Origin: Methanobacteriota archaeon
GTDB taxonomy: Archaea; Halobacteriota; Methanomicrobia; Methanomicrobiales; Methanoculleaceae
DNA: 64,000 nt
Reading direction: 5' to 3'
Assembly (NCBI GenBank): GCA_016841955.1
Contig: JAENYE010000004.1
Span: 156,347-220,346 of the forward strand
The notes beneath the pieces are model-generated. The model searched no databases. It had not been told where the DNA came from and saw only the letters and a list, made by a program, of their open reading frames with translations. Position numbers and translations under genes: made by a program. Shown piece after piece: positions 27,473 through 39,547 of this stretch (positions within the stretch are counted from its first letter, which is position 1; every line of letters starts with the position of its first letter).

Positions 27473-27886
27473 TCAGCCGAGAACGGTGACGTAGACCGTC
27501 CGCTCGCGGCTCGACCGCACGTCGAGCTCGAGCAGGACGACCTGCTGCCAGGTGCCGCACGCGAGCCTGCCCTCGATGACCGGGACCGAGAGCGACGGGC
27601 CGACAATCGCCGCCCTGACGTGGGACCGCCCGTTGCCGTCGCCCCATGCCGCATCGTGGGCGTAGGGGATGTCGGCCGGGGCGATGACCGAGAGCGCCCG
27701 ACGGAGATCCGAGAGCACCCCGGGCTCGTACTCGATGGTGGTGACGGCGGCGGTCGAGCCTGCGACGAAGACGGTTGCAAGCCCCTCCCGCACGCCGCTC
27801 TCGGCGACCGCCTGCGCTATCCGGGGCGTGAGGTTGACGATCTCCCCCTCCCCGTGCGTCTCTACCTGAATTGTCGTACGGAACAT
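27473..27886 (-). CDS. YjbQ/UPF0047 family protein
   Basis: A 137-residue YjbQ-family protein. Characteristic segments are GEGEIVNLTPRIAQAV, GLATVFVAGSTAAVTTIEYEPG, DAAWGDGNGRSHVRAAIVGPS and ERTVYVTVLG. The family trimerises and some members have weak thiamine-phosphate synthase activity; the cellular role is unsettled. The family's usual His in the HTTA motif is replaced by GSTAA (Gly-Ser). This is a change at a conserved position, noted with caution. The length is normal. The gene is monocistronic. Confidence 0.9.
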   Translation of the reverse strand: MFRTTIQVETHGEGEIVNLTPRIAQAVAESGVREGLATVFVAGSTAAVTTIEYEPGVLSDLRRALSVIAPADIPYAHDAAWGDGNGRSHVRAAIVGPSLSVPVIEGRLACGTWQQVVLLELDVRSSRERTVYVTVLG

Positions 27887-28081
27887 GCTACGGACACCTC
27901 ATCCGCACGTCCTGTTGTCTCCTGTCCGGATAAAACCCGCGGAACGGATGGCCGCCATCGGGTGCTGATGCCATCCGGCACGTTACGGTGACGGTTCTGC
28001 ATGCGGAGAGGTTGCCCGGGGTATGCTCGCCGTAAACGCTTTATAGGTGAGGCGGGTATTTCCCCTCCGGAGATGGTGTTT

Positions 28082-28297
28082 ATGCCCTATCGATGGAATG
28101 ACAGACAGGATGTGGACGAGGCGGTCGTCGTCGTGATGAATACGCTTGATGCGGGCCAGGAGATCCGGGGATGGCTGATGCGCACCCTGCAGCAGGCGAT
28201 CTACGACTCCGACCCGCAACTTGCGCAGTACTTCTTCACGGAGCTTGAGCGGCACCGGCCCAAGGCGCTTGCATATTTCAGGAAACCAACATTTTAA
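28082..28297 (+). CDS. small hypothetical protein
   Basis: A 71-residue helical protein (YRWNDRQDVDEAVVVVMNTL, IRGWLMRTLQQAIYDSDPQLAQYFFTELE). No domain is recognised. ATG 28082 is chosen because GGAG lies about nine bases upstream, and TTTATAG at about 28039-28045 could be the TATA box. Longer starts have no such support. The T-rich stretch right after the stop (28296-28310) is a likely terminator. Confidence 0.6.
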   Translation: MPYRWNDRQDVDEAVVVVMNTLDAGQEIRGWLMRTLQQAIYDSDPQLAQYFFTELERHRPKALAYFRKPTF

Positions 28298-28380
28298 CCT
28301 TTTTTCCTGGAGAAGAAGGCCGGGAGGAGATACCCGCCCGCCGGCACAGAGTCATTGGACAGCCAGATGGTCGCAGCGGA

Positions 28381-28605
28381 TCATTGTTTGGCCTCCGTAT
28401 CCTCGCCGTCGTCGTCCTCGAAGCAGAAGACCTCTTCGATGGTGACGCCGAAGGTCTTCGCGATCCTGTGGGCGACCTCGATGGAGGGGTTGTATTTGCC
28501 CCGCTCGATGGAGTTGATCGTCCGCCGGGTGACCCGGATTGTATCGGCAAGTTCCTCCTGGGTCATGTCGCGCATCGCGCGAAAGACCTTGATTTTGTTC
28601 TTCAT
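28381..28605 (-). CDS. Xre-family transcriptional regulator
   Basis: A 74-residue stand-alone helix-turn-helix protein of the archaeal/Bacillus YozG type. MTQEELADTIRVTRRTINSIERGKYNPSIEVAHRIAKTFGVTIEEVF gives the full five-helix fold, followed by an acidic tail (EDDDGEDTEAKQ). ATG 28605 lies five bases downstream of the stop of the DUF2178-like membrane gene. This pairing of a small Xre regulator with a DUF2178 membrane protein recurs in archaea and bacteria and suggests an autoregulated two-gene unit (inference). Confidence 0.9.
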   Translation of the reverse strand: MKNKIKVFRAMRDMTQEELADTIRVTRRTINSIERGKYNPSIEVAHRIAKTFGVTIEEVFCFEDDDGEDTEAKQ

Positions 28606-28610
28606 CGGCT

Positions 28611-29180
28611 CTACGTCCCGTACCTTCTGTTGTAGTACCACAAAAACGCTCCATACAGTGCAGTCAGCAGCACTGTGACCACGCCGAGCGCTGCGCCGAA
28701 TGCGCGGGCAGTATCCCGGATGCGGTGTCCATTCGCAAACAGAGTATCGAGAGCGACGACATCGTCGATGGTCAGGTTCGCCGGGTCGGGGATGAGGTAG
28801 GTACTGTCGTAGATAAACTCCGGATCCGGAGGGGCGGTGAGTACGCCGTAAACGACCACGATCGACCCGTTGTCGTACGTTTTCAGGGCCGAACCGGTCC
28901 CGCCGGTGAACGAGAAGGTCATCAGCACGGCAAACCCGATCGCGGCGACCAGGATGGTCACCTCGAGCGCGCTGAGGGCCGCCTTCCCGTGCAGGATCGT
29001 CGAGAGTTCGTCTTCCGTGACCTCCGTCACCCTGCTGCGGCAGAGAGCCAGGATACCGATGCCGGCGACGACGGCGACGACCGGGACGATCATGTTTGCG
29101 GATGTCATGCCGAACCCGAGAGCAAAGATCAGGCTGATTGCCACAAGGACGACACAGATGAGATAAGTTCGCTGTTTCAT
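28611..29180 (-). CDS. DUF2178-like membrane protein
   Basis: A 189-residue protein with four membrane segments: TYLICVVLVAISLIFALGFGM, ANMIVPVVAVVAGIGILALC, LSALEVTILVAAIGFAVLMTFS and AALGVVTVLLTALYGAFLWYYN. An acidic RVTEVTEDELSTILHGKAA loop, typical of DUF2178-like proteins, lies between the second and third. An external loop of about 60 residues precedes the last helix. The function is unknown. It is upstream of, and probably co-transcribed with, the Xre regulator. A TATA-like TTATTTACC lies upstream on its strand. Confidence 0.78.
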   Translation of the reverse strand: MKQRTYLICVVLVAISLIFALGFGMTSANMIVPVVAVVAGIGILALCRSRVTEVTEDELSTILHGKAALSALEVTILVAAIGFAVLMTFSFTGGTGSALKTYDNGSIVVVYGVLTAPPDPEFIYDSTYLIPDPANLTIDDVVALDTLFANGHRIRDTARAFGAALGVVTVLLTALYGAFLWYYNRRYGT

Positions 29181-29355
29181 AGTGCCTCAATGTAACACAT
29201 GCTTCTCTTATTGGGTAAATAACTTCCCATTTGGTGCAGCAAGCTTCCCTGTGCGGCACCGGCATCTTCCGGGTCTCGCAGCCGTCAATCCCGCAGGGAA
29301 AGGCTACGCGAGAATCCGCAAATAGAGTGAGCAAAAATAAGAGAGGAAACAGGTG

Positions 29356-33769
<4,414 letters not shown>

Positions 33770-33784
33770 TCACAGTAAAACTCA

Positions 33785-33796
33785 CAATATATATGG
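33785..33796 (-). promoter_or_regulatory. TATA box of the gyrBA operon
   Basis: The A/T-rich CAATATATATGG is a good archaeal TATA element on the minus strand. It lies about 50-55 bp upstream of the gyrB ATG. A second weaker A/T-rich block (TTTATAACCACTTATACTG) lies just beyond it. Confidence 0.6.
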
Positions 33797-33951
33797 GTTT
33801 TATAACCACTTATACTGTATGGCTCCGGAAAATTCCCTGTTTCAGGGTTACCCTGCCGGTCCACGGCTCGATGGAGCCTCCACGCGAGCGCGCCCCGAGA
33901 GGTCGGGCATCCCGACCGATCCCGGTCTTTAGGCGGGAGAAAGCGCTCCCG

Positions 33952-34266
33952 TCAGTCGTACTTCCCGGTATCGGCGTCGGGTATGCCGAGGTGCGTATCG
34001 ACTGCGACCGCGAGCCGGTTGAGGACCCTCTTGATGTCCGCCGCATCCTCTTTGTCCAGGGTGCCCGGCTGGTGCCAGATCACCATCTTGCGGAGGCGCT
34101 CGACGAGTTCCTCGATCTCGGTTCCCCGGAACTGCTCCGGCACCTTGAAGTCGTTGAGGTGATCCGCGGCGCCGTAGAAGGCTTTCTCGGGGGGCAGGCC
34201 GAAGTGCCGTGAAAGCAGCATCAGGTTGACGACGAACCCTCTGCCGAATTCGCTCTTTGCGGGCAT
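33952..34266 (-). CDS. conserved hypothetical helical protein
   Basis: A 104-residue soluble protein, mainly helical (FVVNLMLLSRHFGLPPEKAFYGAADHLNDF, IEELVERLRKMVIWHQPG, AADIKRVLNRLAVAVDTHLG). I do not recognise a named family; it looks like a conserved methanogen protein. The start is ATG 34266. It lies between the gyrase and cobalt transporter genes, all on the same strand but separated by spacers of 215 bp and 315 bp, so it is probably its own unit. Confidence 0.7.
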   Translation of the reverse strand: MPAKSEFGRGFVVNLMLLSRHFGLPPEKAFYGAADHLNDFKVPEQFRGTEIEELVERLRKMVIWHQPGTLDKEDAADIKRVLNRLAVAVDTHLGIPDADTGKYD

Positions 34267-34581
34267 ACTACCCTATGCACCGCAGGTCGATATGAACGAT
34301 CCGTTTTTCCGCGTACCGAAGTTTTCCCTGAAACGGTTCCGGTTCTGCGGATCGGCCCTGCCTCAAACCTATCACTGGTTTCCATCGGGTTGCGACAAAC
34401 AAACCGAGCGAAGCGGGGAAAAATCCCGGTACAGTGGACCGTGGGAGCACGAGCACCGAAGGTGCGCAGTCCCCTCGAAATCCGTGTCAGGTAACCGAAG
34501 GGAGTGTGAGGAGACCGGAGGCTAGGCGAGGTGCGACGGACGGAATGCGGCTGGCCGAAGGTGCAACTTGCCCAACCTAAT
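34267..34581. other. gene-free spacer with hairpin repeats
   Basis: No gene is seen. The stretch 34390-34560 holds members of the dispersed hairpin family: CGAGCACCGAAGGTGCG, ACCGAAGGGAGTGTGAGGAGACCGGAGG and GGCCGAAGGTGCAACTT. These are in the opposite orientation (CCGAAGG rather than CCTTCGG) to the copies near 20.9 kb. Confidence 0.55.
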
Positions 34582-35397
34582 CTACGGCTGCAGATAAATC
34601 GCGACCGTGGAGAGCACGATGAAGGCAAGCGTCGCGACAAAGAATACAGTCTCTCCTGCACGGAGGGGTTTTCGCCTGATGTAGAGGCCGGCGTTCTCCC
34701 CGTAGCCCCGGCAGAGCATGCTCGTGTACGTGCGCTCGCCCTGCTCGTAGGACCGGATGAAGATCGTTCCGACCGTGTAGCCGACCTGGTGCAGCCGGTA
34801 GCGGTAGGGGAGGGTGCGGTCGAGGGGATCGAAACACCGGGTCTCCATCGCGGTCCGTATCCTGCCGAACATATCGGCAAAGACAAAGATGTAGCGGACC
34901 ATCATCCCGAGCGTAAGGGTAAACTCCCTGGGCAGGCCGAGCCTCCCCGCCGCCTCAATCATGTCCTGCATCCTCGTCGTCGATGAGAGCAGGATGACGA
35001 ACGATATGCTGACGATGAACTTCACCAGGAGGATCGACGCAAACTGCATCGACTCCGCGTAGACCTCGATCCCGAAGGGCAGGGTCGCAATCGTATGAAA
35101 GACGTCATAATAGGGATTTTTTACGAATACCTGAAACCCGACCAGGAAGATCCCGAACGGCAGGATGAGCACGAGCCTCCGGAAGTAGACGGCCGGCGGG
35201 AGGCGCGATGCGGCCCAGAGGAGAGCAAAGAGAGCGAAGAGGACGGCGCCAACCTCGTAGACCTTCGTCGAGTACGGCACGGCTACGACAGCCACGATGG
35301 CAGCGAGGGCTACGAGGAGTTTAATCCTTGCGTCCAGCCGGTGGACGATGCTCACTGCGTAAGCATGCTTCTCGATAAAGTAGAGGTCGTCGATCAT
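34582..35397 (-). CDS. cbiQ: ECF transporter T component CbiQ
   Basis: A 271-residue transmembrane energy-coupling protein. Membrane segments occupy the first half (LLVALAAIVAVVAVPYS, VYEVGAVLFALFALLWAAS, LVLILPFGIFLVGFQVF) and the end. The coupling helix EAAGRLGLPREFTLTLGMMVRYIFVFADMFGRIRTAMETRCF contains the family's Ala-Arg-Gly-type contact to the ATPase, read here as MLCRGYGEN further on. It is downstream of cbiO with a 4-bp overlap and completes a cobalt/nickel uptake system. Confidence 0.93.
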   Translation of the reverse strand: MIDDLYFIEKHAYAVSIVHRLDARIKLLVALAAIVAVVAVPYSTKVYEVGAVLFALFALLWAASRLPPAVYFRRLVLILPFGIFLVGFQVFVKNPYYDVFHTIATLPFGIEVYAESMQFASILLVKFIVSISFVILLSSTTRMQDMIEAAGRLGLPREFTLTLGMMVRYIFVFADMFGRIRTAMETRCFDPLDRTLPYRYRLHQVGYTVGTIFIRSYEQGERTYTSMLCRGYGENAGLYIRRKPLRAGETVFFVATLAFIVLSTVAIYLQP

Positions 35398-36227
35398 TCT
35401 CGTCTCGCGTAGGCGTCGAGGAACGACTTCTTCGCATCTTCGTAGGTGTAGGCCGTATCGATGGCGACACCGCTCTCCTGCAGCGACCGGATCAGTTTCG
35501 GGATGGGCGGCACGTCGAGTCTCGTCTGGGTGAGCAGTTCCGGCCGGGCGAAGACCTCCTCGACAGTTCCGGAGGCCACGACTCTTCCCTGGTCCATCAC
35601 GTAGATGAAGTCTGCCATCTCCGCCACGAGGTCGAGATGGTGGGTCGAGAAGATCACCGTCATGCCGTACTTCTCGGGCAGCCGGTTGACGAACTCCACG
35701 AGGTCGGCGACACCCTGGGGATCGAGTCCTGCGGTCGGCTCGTCGAGCACCAGCACCTGCGGCTCCATCGCGAGGATGCCTGCGATGGCGACCCGTTTCT
35801 TTTCGCCGCCCGAGAGGTGGTGCGGCACGCGCTCGCGCAGGTCCTCGATCCCGAGGAGGTGCAGTGCCTCCTCGACACGGTGGGCGACCGTCGCCTCGTC
35901 GAGGCCGAGATTCGTCGGGCCGAACGCAACGTCCTGCTCCACGGTGGGGGAGAAGATCTGGTCGTCGGGGTTCTGGAAGACGATCCCGACGAACTTGCGC
36001 ACCTCGCGGACGTTCTCCTTCGTGATAGGCTCGCCCCTGACCAGCACCTCGCCTGACGTAGGTTTGAGGATGCCGTTGAAGTGCTTAAAAAGCGTGCTCT
36101 TTCCGGCGCCGTTCGGCCCGATGACGGCGATGCGGGACCTTCTCTCTGCAATGAAGTTCACGCTCTCGAGAGCGTGGACATTGCCGCGATAGATGTGGGT
36201 GAGATCGCGGGTCTCGAGCAGGTGCAT
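35394..36227 (-). CDS. cbiO: ECF transporter ATPase CbiO
   Basis: A 277-residue ABC ATPase. Walker A is IGPNGAGKSTLFKHF, the Q-loop lies in IVFQNPDDQIFSPTVEQDVAFGP (a typical CbiO/EcfA string), the signature is LSGGEKKRVAIAG, Walker B is VLVLDEPTAGLDP, and the His switch is in IFSTHHLDLV. Tandem histidines mark the H-loop, as in other CbiO proteins. The C-terminal extension (about 50 residues) is also typical. It overlaps cbiQ by 4 bp and is 30 bp downstream of the cbiN-like gene. Confidence 0.96.
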   Translation of the reverse strand: MHLLETRDLTHIYRGNVHALESVNFIAERRSRIAVIGPNGAGKSTLFKHFNGILKPTSGEVLVRGEPITKENVREVRKFVGIVFQNPDDQIFSPTVEQDVAFGPTNLGLDEATVAHRVEEALHLLGIEDLRERVPHHLSGGEKKRVAIAGILAMEPQVLVLDEPTAGLDPQGVADLVEFVNRLPEKYGMTVIFSTHHLDLVAEMADFIYVMDQGRVVASGTVEEVFARPELLTQTRLDVPPIPKLIRSLQESGVAIDTAYTYEDAKKSFLDAYARRE

Positions 36228-36257
36228 AATAGCAAAAAGTGGGAGTTTTTCAGGTAT

Positions 36258-36608
36258 CTAATTATCGGGCCGTGCAGTCACTCGCGCGATGCCGTATGCC
36301 AGGGCGATCATAACGACCGTGCCGAGAACTATGGCAAGTACCTCCCCGACTTTATCCAGGCCGGGAATGGTGTAATCGGGCATGAGGGCCTCGTACGAGA
36401 AGTCGTTGCCGGTCGTGGCGATTGCCTCCTCCTCTGCGGCGCCGGCGGCCTCTTCATCCAGTTCGCTACCCATGAAAGGCTTTGCTTCGTGGATGCTGAA
36501 GAATGCGCTCTCAAGCCCGTCGGGGTTACCGGATGCGAGGAACGGCGCGGCAACGGCGATCACGAGCGCGATAACGATACCGATGATGACGAACTGCTCC
36601 GTCTCCAT
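36258..36608 (-). CDS. CbiN-like PDGLE-domain membrane protein
   Basis: A 116-residue accessory subunit. It has one membrane helix at each end (FVIIGIVIALVIAVAAPFLAS and VLAIVLGTVVMIALAYGIAR) and the diagnostic NPDGLESAFF loop right after the first. A Glu/Ala-rich external loop (DEEAAGAAEEEAIA) lies between them. The PDGLE family accompanies CbiM/NikM proteins in cobalt and nickel transporters. Its start overlaps the end of cbiM by one base, so translation is coupled. Confidence 0.88.
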   Translation of the reverse strand: METEQFVIIGIVIALVIAVAAPFLASGNPDGLESAFFSIHEAKPFMGSELDEEAAGAAEEEAIATTGNDFSYEALMPDYTIPGLDKVGEVLAIVLGTVVMIALAYGIARVTARPDN

Positions 36609-37246
36609 TACGCGCTCACCGCCTGCGGGTGTTCAAGGATGTCGGGTCGTGCCGAGGCTATCAGGTAGAGAGCAACCGCGGTGATGCCTCCCTCGATGAG
36701 ACCGATGACCGCATGGTACGTACCCATGAAGGTGAGTCCGAGGCTGAGCGGGAACGTGCCGGCGATTGCGAGTTCGACCGCACAGAGGATTGCAGAGATG
36801 AAGAGCGACGCCCACCCGGCGATGAACGCAGCGGCATACGTATTCCCTATCACGCCCTTGACGGCGGCATAACCGTAGTAGCCGACGAATCCTCCGACGA
36901 CGCCCATGTTGACGATATTGGCACCCATGACGGTGATGCCGCCGTCACCGAAGATGATGCCCTGCACGAGGAGCACCAGCGTCAGGACGAAGACTCCTGC
37001 AAACGGCGACCCGAGGACGATTGCCGCGAGCGCCGCACCGACCATGTGGCCGCTCGTCCCCCAGGGAATGGGGATGTTCAACGCCTGGATGGCGAAGATG
37101 CCGGCCGCAAGCACGGCGACCAGCGGTATCTTCTCTTCTCCCATCGAGCGCCGCGCCCACCGGAGAGCGAGAGCAATAAAGATGAGGGCGATGACCCAGT
37201 AGACCAGGGCCTGTCCCATCGGTATAAACGCATCAGGTATATGCAT
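36608..37246 (-). CDS. cbiM: ECF transporter substrate component CbiM
   Basis: A 212-residue Co2+/Ni2+-binding membrane protein. The N-terminus [12 protein letters not shown] supplies the metal site: the amino group of Met1, His2 and a later His. [23 protein letters not shown] carries that later His and is the family hallmark. About seven helices follow. Because Met1 and His2 are ligands, ATG 37246 is firmly fixed. It heads the cbiMN-O-Q operon. Whether cobalt or nickel is carried cannot be settled; both are needed by methanogens (corrinoids, F430, hydrogenases). Confidence 0.95.
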   Translation of the reverse strand: MHIPDAFIPMGQALVYWVIALIFIALALRWARRSMGEEKIPLVAVLAAGIFAIQALNIPIPWGTSGHMVGAALAAIVLGSPFAGVFVLTLVLLVQGIIFGDGGITVMGANIVNMGVVGGFVGYYGYAAVKGVIGNTYAAAFIAGWASLFISAILCAVELAIAGTFPLSLGLTFMGTYHAVIGLIEGGITAVALYLIASARPDILEHPQAVSA

Positions 37247-37263
37247 AACACACCCGACAAGTT

Positions 37264-37291
37264 GTATTACGTTTTGGTATAAATGTATTAC
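37264..37291 (-). promoter_or_regulatory. operator-like direct repeat around the cbiM TATA box
   Basis: GTATTAC occurs at 37264-37270 and again at 37285-37291, exactly 21 bp apart (two helical turns). The minus-strand TATA box ATTTATACC (37276-37284) lies between them. The cbiM ATG is 34 bp from the TATA centre. A metal-responsive regulator such as NikR is a natural candidate, although the motif is not the classical NikR palindrome. Confidence 0.6.
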
Positions 37292-37308
37292 TAAGCGCGA
37301 TGGTTATA

Positions 37309-38460
37309 TCAGCCGGTAAGAATCTGACGTACTCCTGATGCGAAAAGTATGCCCATCGTCCTGACCAACGCGGGTTTCAGGGCGAGCCTGCGAAGCAGGG
37401 TGCCCGGCCGGTCCATGTCGCCGTGCTCCACGATCGTCTCGATGAGGTCCGGGTCGTCCAGGGCCCGGCAGAGACGGTCGATCTCCTCCGGCGTCATCCT
37501 CTGCCGCATCCTGAGCGCTTTCATCCCGATATCGAGTTCTGTCCCGAAGTCTTCCTTCCAGCGCCGTTCGTAGTCCCGGAGGCTCCCGTCATCGAACGCC
37601 CCGCGCGCTATGCACGCCGCCGCGGTCGCGGCCGCATGTTTTGCCGACCGGATGCCGGTGTAGACGCCGCCCCCCGACGTGGGTTTGGCGAACCCCGCCG
37701 CGTCGCCGACAATGAGCGCCCGGTGGCCGTAGGTCTGCGGCACGACCCCGAGCGGGATGACCCCGCTGACGAGGTGGAGCGAGTTCCCACCGTAGCGGGC
37801 GATGAACCGGTCGAAGTGGTCCTTTGCGTGCTCCCGGGCACAGAGACCGACGCGGGCCCTGGCCGCCGAGACCGGGATCACCCACCCGAAGAAGTCGGGC
37901 GAGGCGTTGGGGTGGAGTTCCACGTAACGCGGGTCTGTCGCACACGGTATCTCCGCCTGCACCCCGGCAAGGTAGACCTCCGGCCGCCGGAGGCCGAGCA
38001 TGCGGGCGACGGAACTCCGCGGCCCGTCGGCGGCGATCAGGAGGCGGAAGGGGATCTCCTCGCGCCCGCGGACTCCCCTGGTCAGGAGGGAGGAGCCCCT
38101 GATGCCGGATGCGCTGGTTTTGAGGAGGAACTCCGCCCCGGCATCCGCCGCCCTCTCCGCCATCTCCCGGTCGAGGAGACCCCGGTCGACGACGTAGGCC
38201 TTTGTGGTCCGGGCGTCGAAGAGGAGTTCCCCCCCGAGGTCCGAGACCATGCGGGCGCCGCTCACCTCGTTTGTGACCGATCGTTTCGAAACGCCGCACT
38301 CGGCAAACGCGGAGACCGAGAGCAGTCCTGCGCACTGCACCGGGTAGCCGATCGTCCCGTGCTCCTCGATACAGAGCGTCGCGAGTCCCTCCTCCGCGCA
38401 CGCCCGCGCCGCGGCACTCCCGGCAGGCCCTGCGCCCACAACAACAACATCCCAGACCAG
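37309..38460 (-). CDS. geranylgeranyl reductase family flavoprotein, start disturbed
   Basis: An FAD enzyme of the digeranylgeranylglycerophospholipid reductase family, about 383 residues; it saturates isoprenoid chains of archaeal lipids or related compounds. The Rossmann start VVVVGAGPAGSAAARACAEEG, the GYPVQCAGLLS segment typical of the family, and VGDAAGFAKPTSGGGVYTGIRSAK are clear. No ATG, GTG or TTG precedes the first beta strand in frame. GTG 38439 would delete it, so the CTG at 38460 is used here. An ATG at 38468 is in another frame. A near-duplicate CTGGT/CTGGG between them suggests a 5-bp insertion. Confidence 0.82.
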   Translation of the reverse strand: MVWDVVVVGAGPAGSAAARACAEEGLATLCIEEHGTIGYPVQCAGLLSVSAFAECGVSKRSVTNEVSGARMVSDLGGELLFDARTTKAYVVDRGLLDREMAERAADAGAEFLLKTSASGIRGSSLLTRGVRGREEIPFRLLIAADGPRSSVARMLGLRRPEVYLAGVQAEIPCATDPRYVELHPNASPDFFGWVIPVSAARARVGLCAREHAKDHFDRFIARYGGNSLHLVSGVIPLGVVPQTYGHRALIVGDAAGFAKPTSGGGVYTGIRSAKHAAATAAACIARGAFDDGSLRDYERRWKEDFGTELDIGMKALRMRQRMTPEEIDRLCRALDDPDLIETIVEHGDMDRPGTLLRRLALKPALVRTMGILFASGVRQILTG

Positions 38461-38468
38461 ATTACCAT

Positions 38469-39184
38469 GCCTCGCACGAGTGAGTTCCCGGCGCCGGTTG
38501 CCTGCCCCCGTGCTGCAGGCCGGCGGCCCGGTTCCTGAGTAGAGTGGACTTCCGGTAACATAAAAGGAAGCGGATGGGGGAAGGTCGAGTCATAAGTGAG
38601 CGTCCCCCTCTCGAAGATCTTTGGTCTTCTCATGCTCACTTCGTTCGTATTCTTCACCTGCCTGATGGCGGTTGAACTCCAGGTGGAACACTCGGTATTC
38701 TTCAGAACCTCGCAAGTCCGGGCACGGCTTTCCATTGGGTATCGCGTCTGGGGGGTGGGGACAGGGGACACCTGTAAACTCCTCGTTGCAACCCCCACCC
38801 CGCCCGCGCTTCGCGCTCCTCCCCCGCCCCTAGGGCGGGGGCAGTGCGTGGCGATATCCCCTGAAAGCCGTGCATGGGGTAAGCGATGTCCCGAAGAACG
38901 ACGTACGGGGTTGATGGGCCAAAGGACAGGAGCGCCGAAGGCGCAATTTGTTGTGTTTATAGGGGAAATCGGGGGAGATAATTGCAGGTTTTGCACTTGA
39001 GACTTTCGGGAGGGGTGTTCAACTTACCTCCTCTCTCCCCCTGCCCTCGCGCACCCCTCCACAACGCCGACCGCGTGCCGCCCCCCGCACCCGCACCTGC
39101 GGTGCTCATGCTCCGGCCCCATGGCCCGTCGCACCCCGTCCCCATAGCTGCGTATTTGACGGATCATGCCCCAAGTAGTACGAA
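38469..39184. other. gene-free region with repeats
   Basis: No convincing gene. Contents from left to right: a TATA-like TTTTATGTT on the minus strand near 38557-38566 for the reductase gene; hairpin repeats (CTCGAAGATCTTTGGTCTTC near 38610-38632); the 152-bp inverted-repeat element at 38722-38873; and CACCTGCGGTGCTCATGCTCC near 39090-39112, another hairpin copy, just before pth2. Confidence 0.6.
38722..38873. repeat. MITE-like element with 11-bp terminal inverted repeats
   Basis: GCACGGCTTTC at 38722-38732 is exactly reversed and complemented at 38863-38873. Inside each end lies a TATCGC/GCGATA pair, so the ends match over about 20 positions with gaps. The centre has C- and G-rich tracts that pair (CCCCGCCCCTAGGGCGGGG) and GCGCTTCGCGC. 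It has no coding capacity. A related single end is at 286-310. Confidence 0.6.
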
Positions 39185-39547
39185 ATGCCTGATATACGGG
39201 AGTTCAAGTGGAAGCAGTGCCTGATCGTGCGCGCCGACATCAAGATGAGTTGCGGCAAGAAGTGTGCGCAGATCGCCCATGCCGCCATCGGGGCCTACGA
39301 GAAGGCCGACAAGATCGCGAGGAAGGCCTGGCTTGACGAGGGGCAGAAGAAGGTGGTGCTGAAGGTGACGGCCGAGCGGCAGCTCTTTGAACTCAAGACG
39401 ATTGCAGAGCGGGCGGGCATCCCCGCATCGATCATCCAGGACGCCGGGATGACCGAGATCCCGCCGGGGACCGTGACGGCGCTCGGCCTCGGGCCTGCCC
39501 GTGCCGAAGACCTCGACCGGATCACCGGCGACCTCTCCCTGCTATGA
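39185..39547 (+). CDS. pth2: peptidyl-tRNA hydrolase, archaeal type
   Basis: A 120-residue Pth2 enzyme that recycles tRNA from stalled peptidyl-tRNA. Family signatures are KQCLIVRADIKMSCGKKCAQIAHAAIGA, WLDEGQKKVVLKVTAERQLFEL, AGIPASIIQDAGMTEIPPGTVTALGLGPA and the terminal ITGDLSLL. Length and all conserved residues are normal. It overlaps truD by 4 bp (ATGA), forming a tRNA-related operon. Confidence 0.97.
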   Translation: MPDIREFKWKQCLIVRADIKMSCGKKCAQIAHAAIGAYEKADKIARKAWLDEGQKKVVLKVTAERQLFELKTIAERAGIPASIIQDAGMTEIPPGTVTALGLGPARAEDLDRITGDLSLL

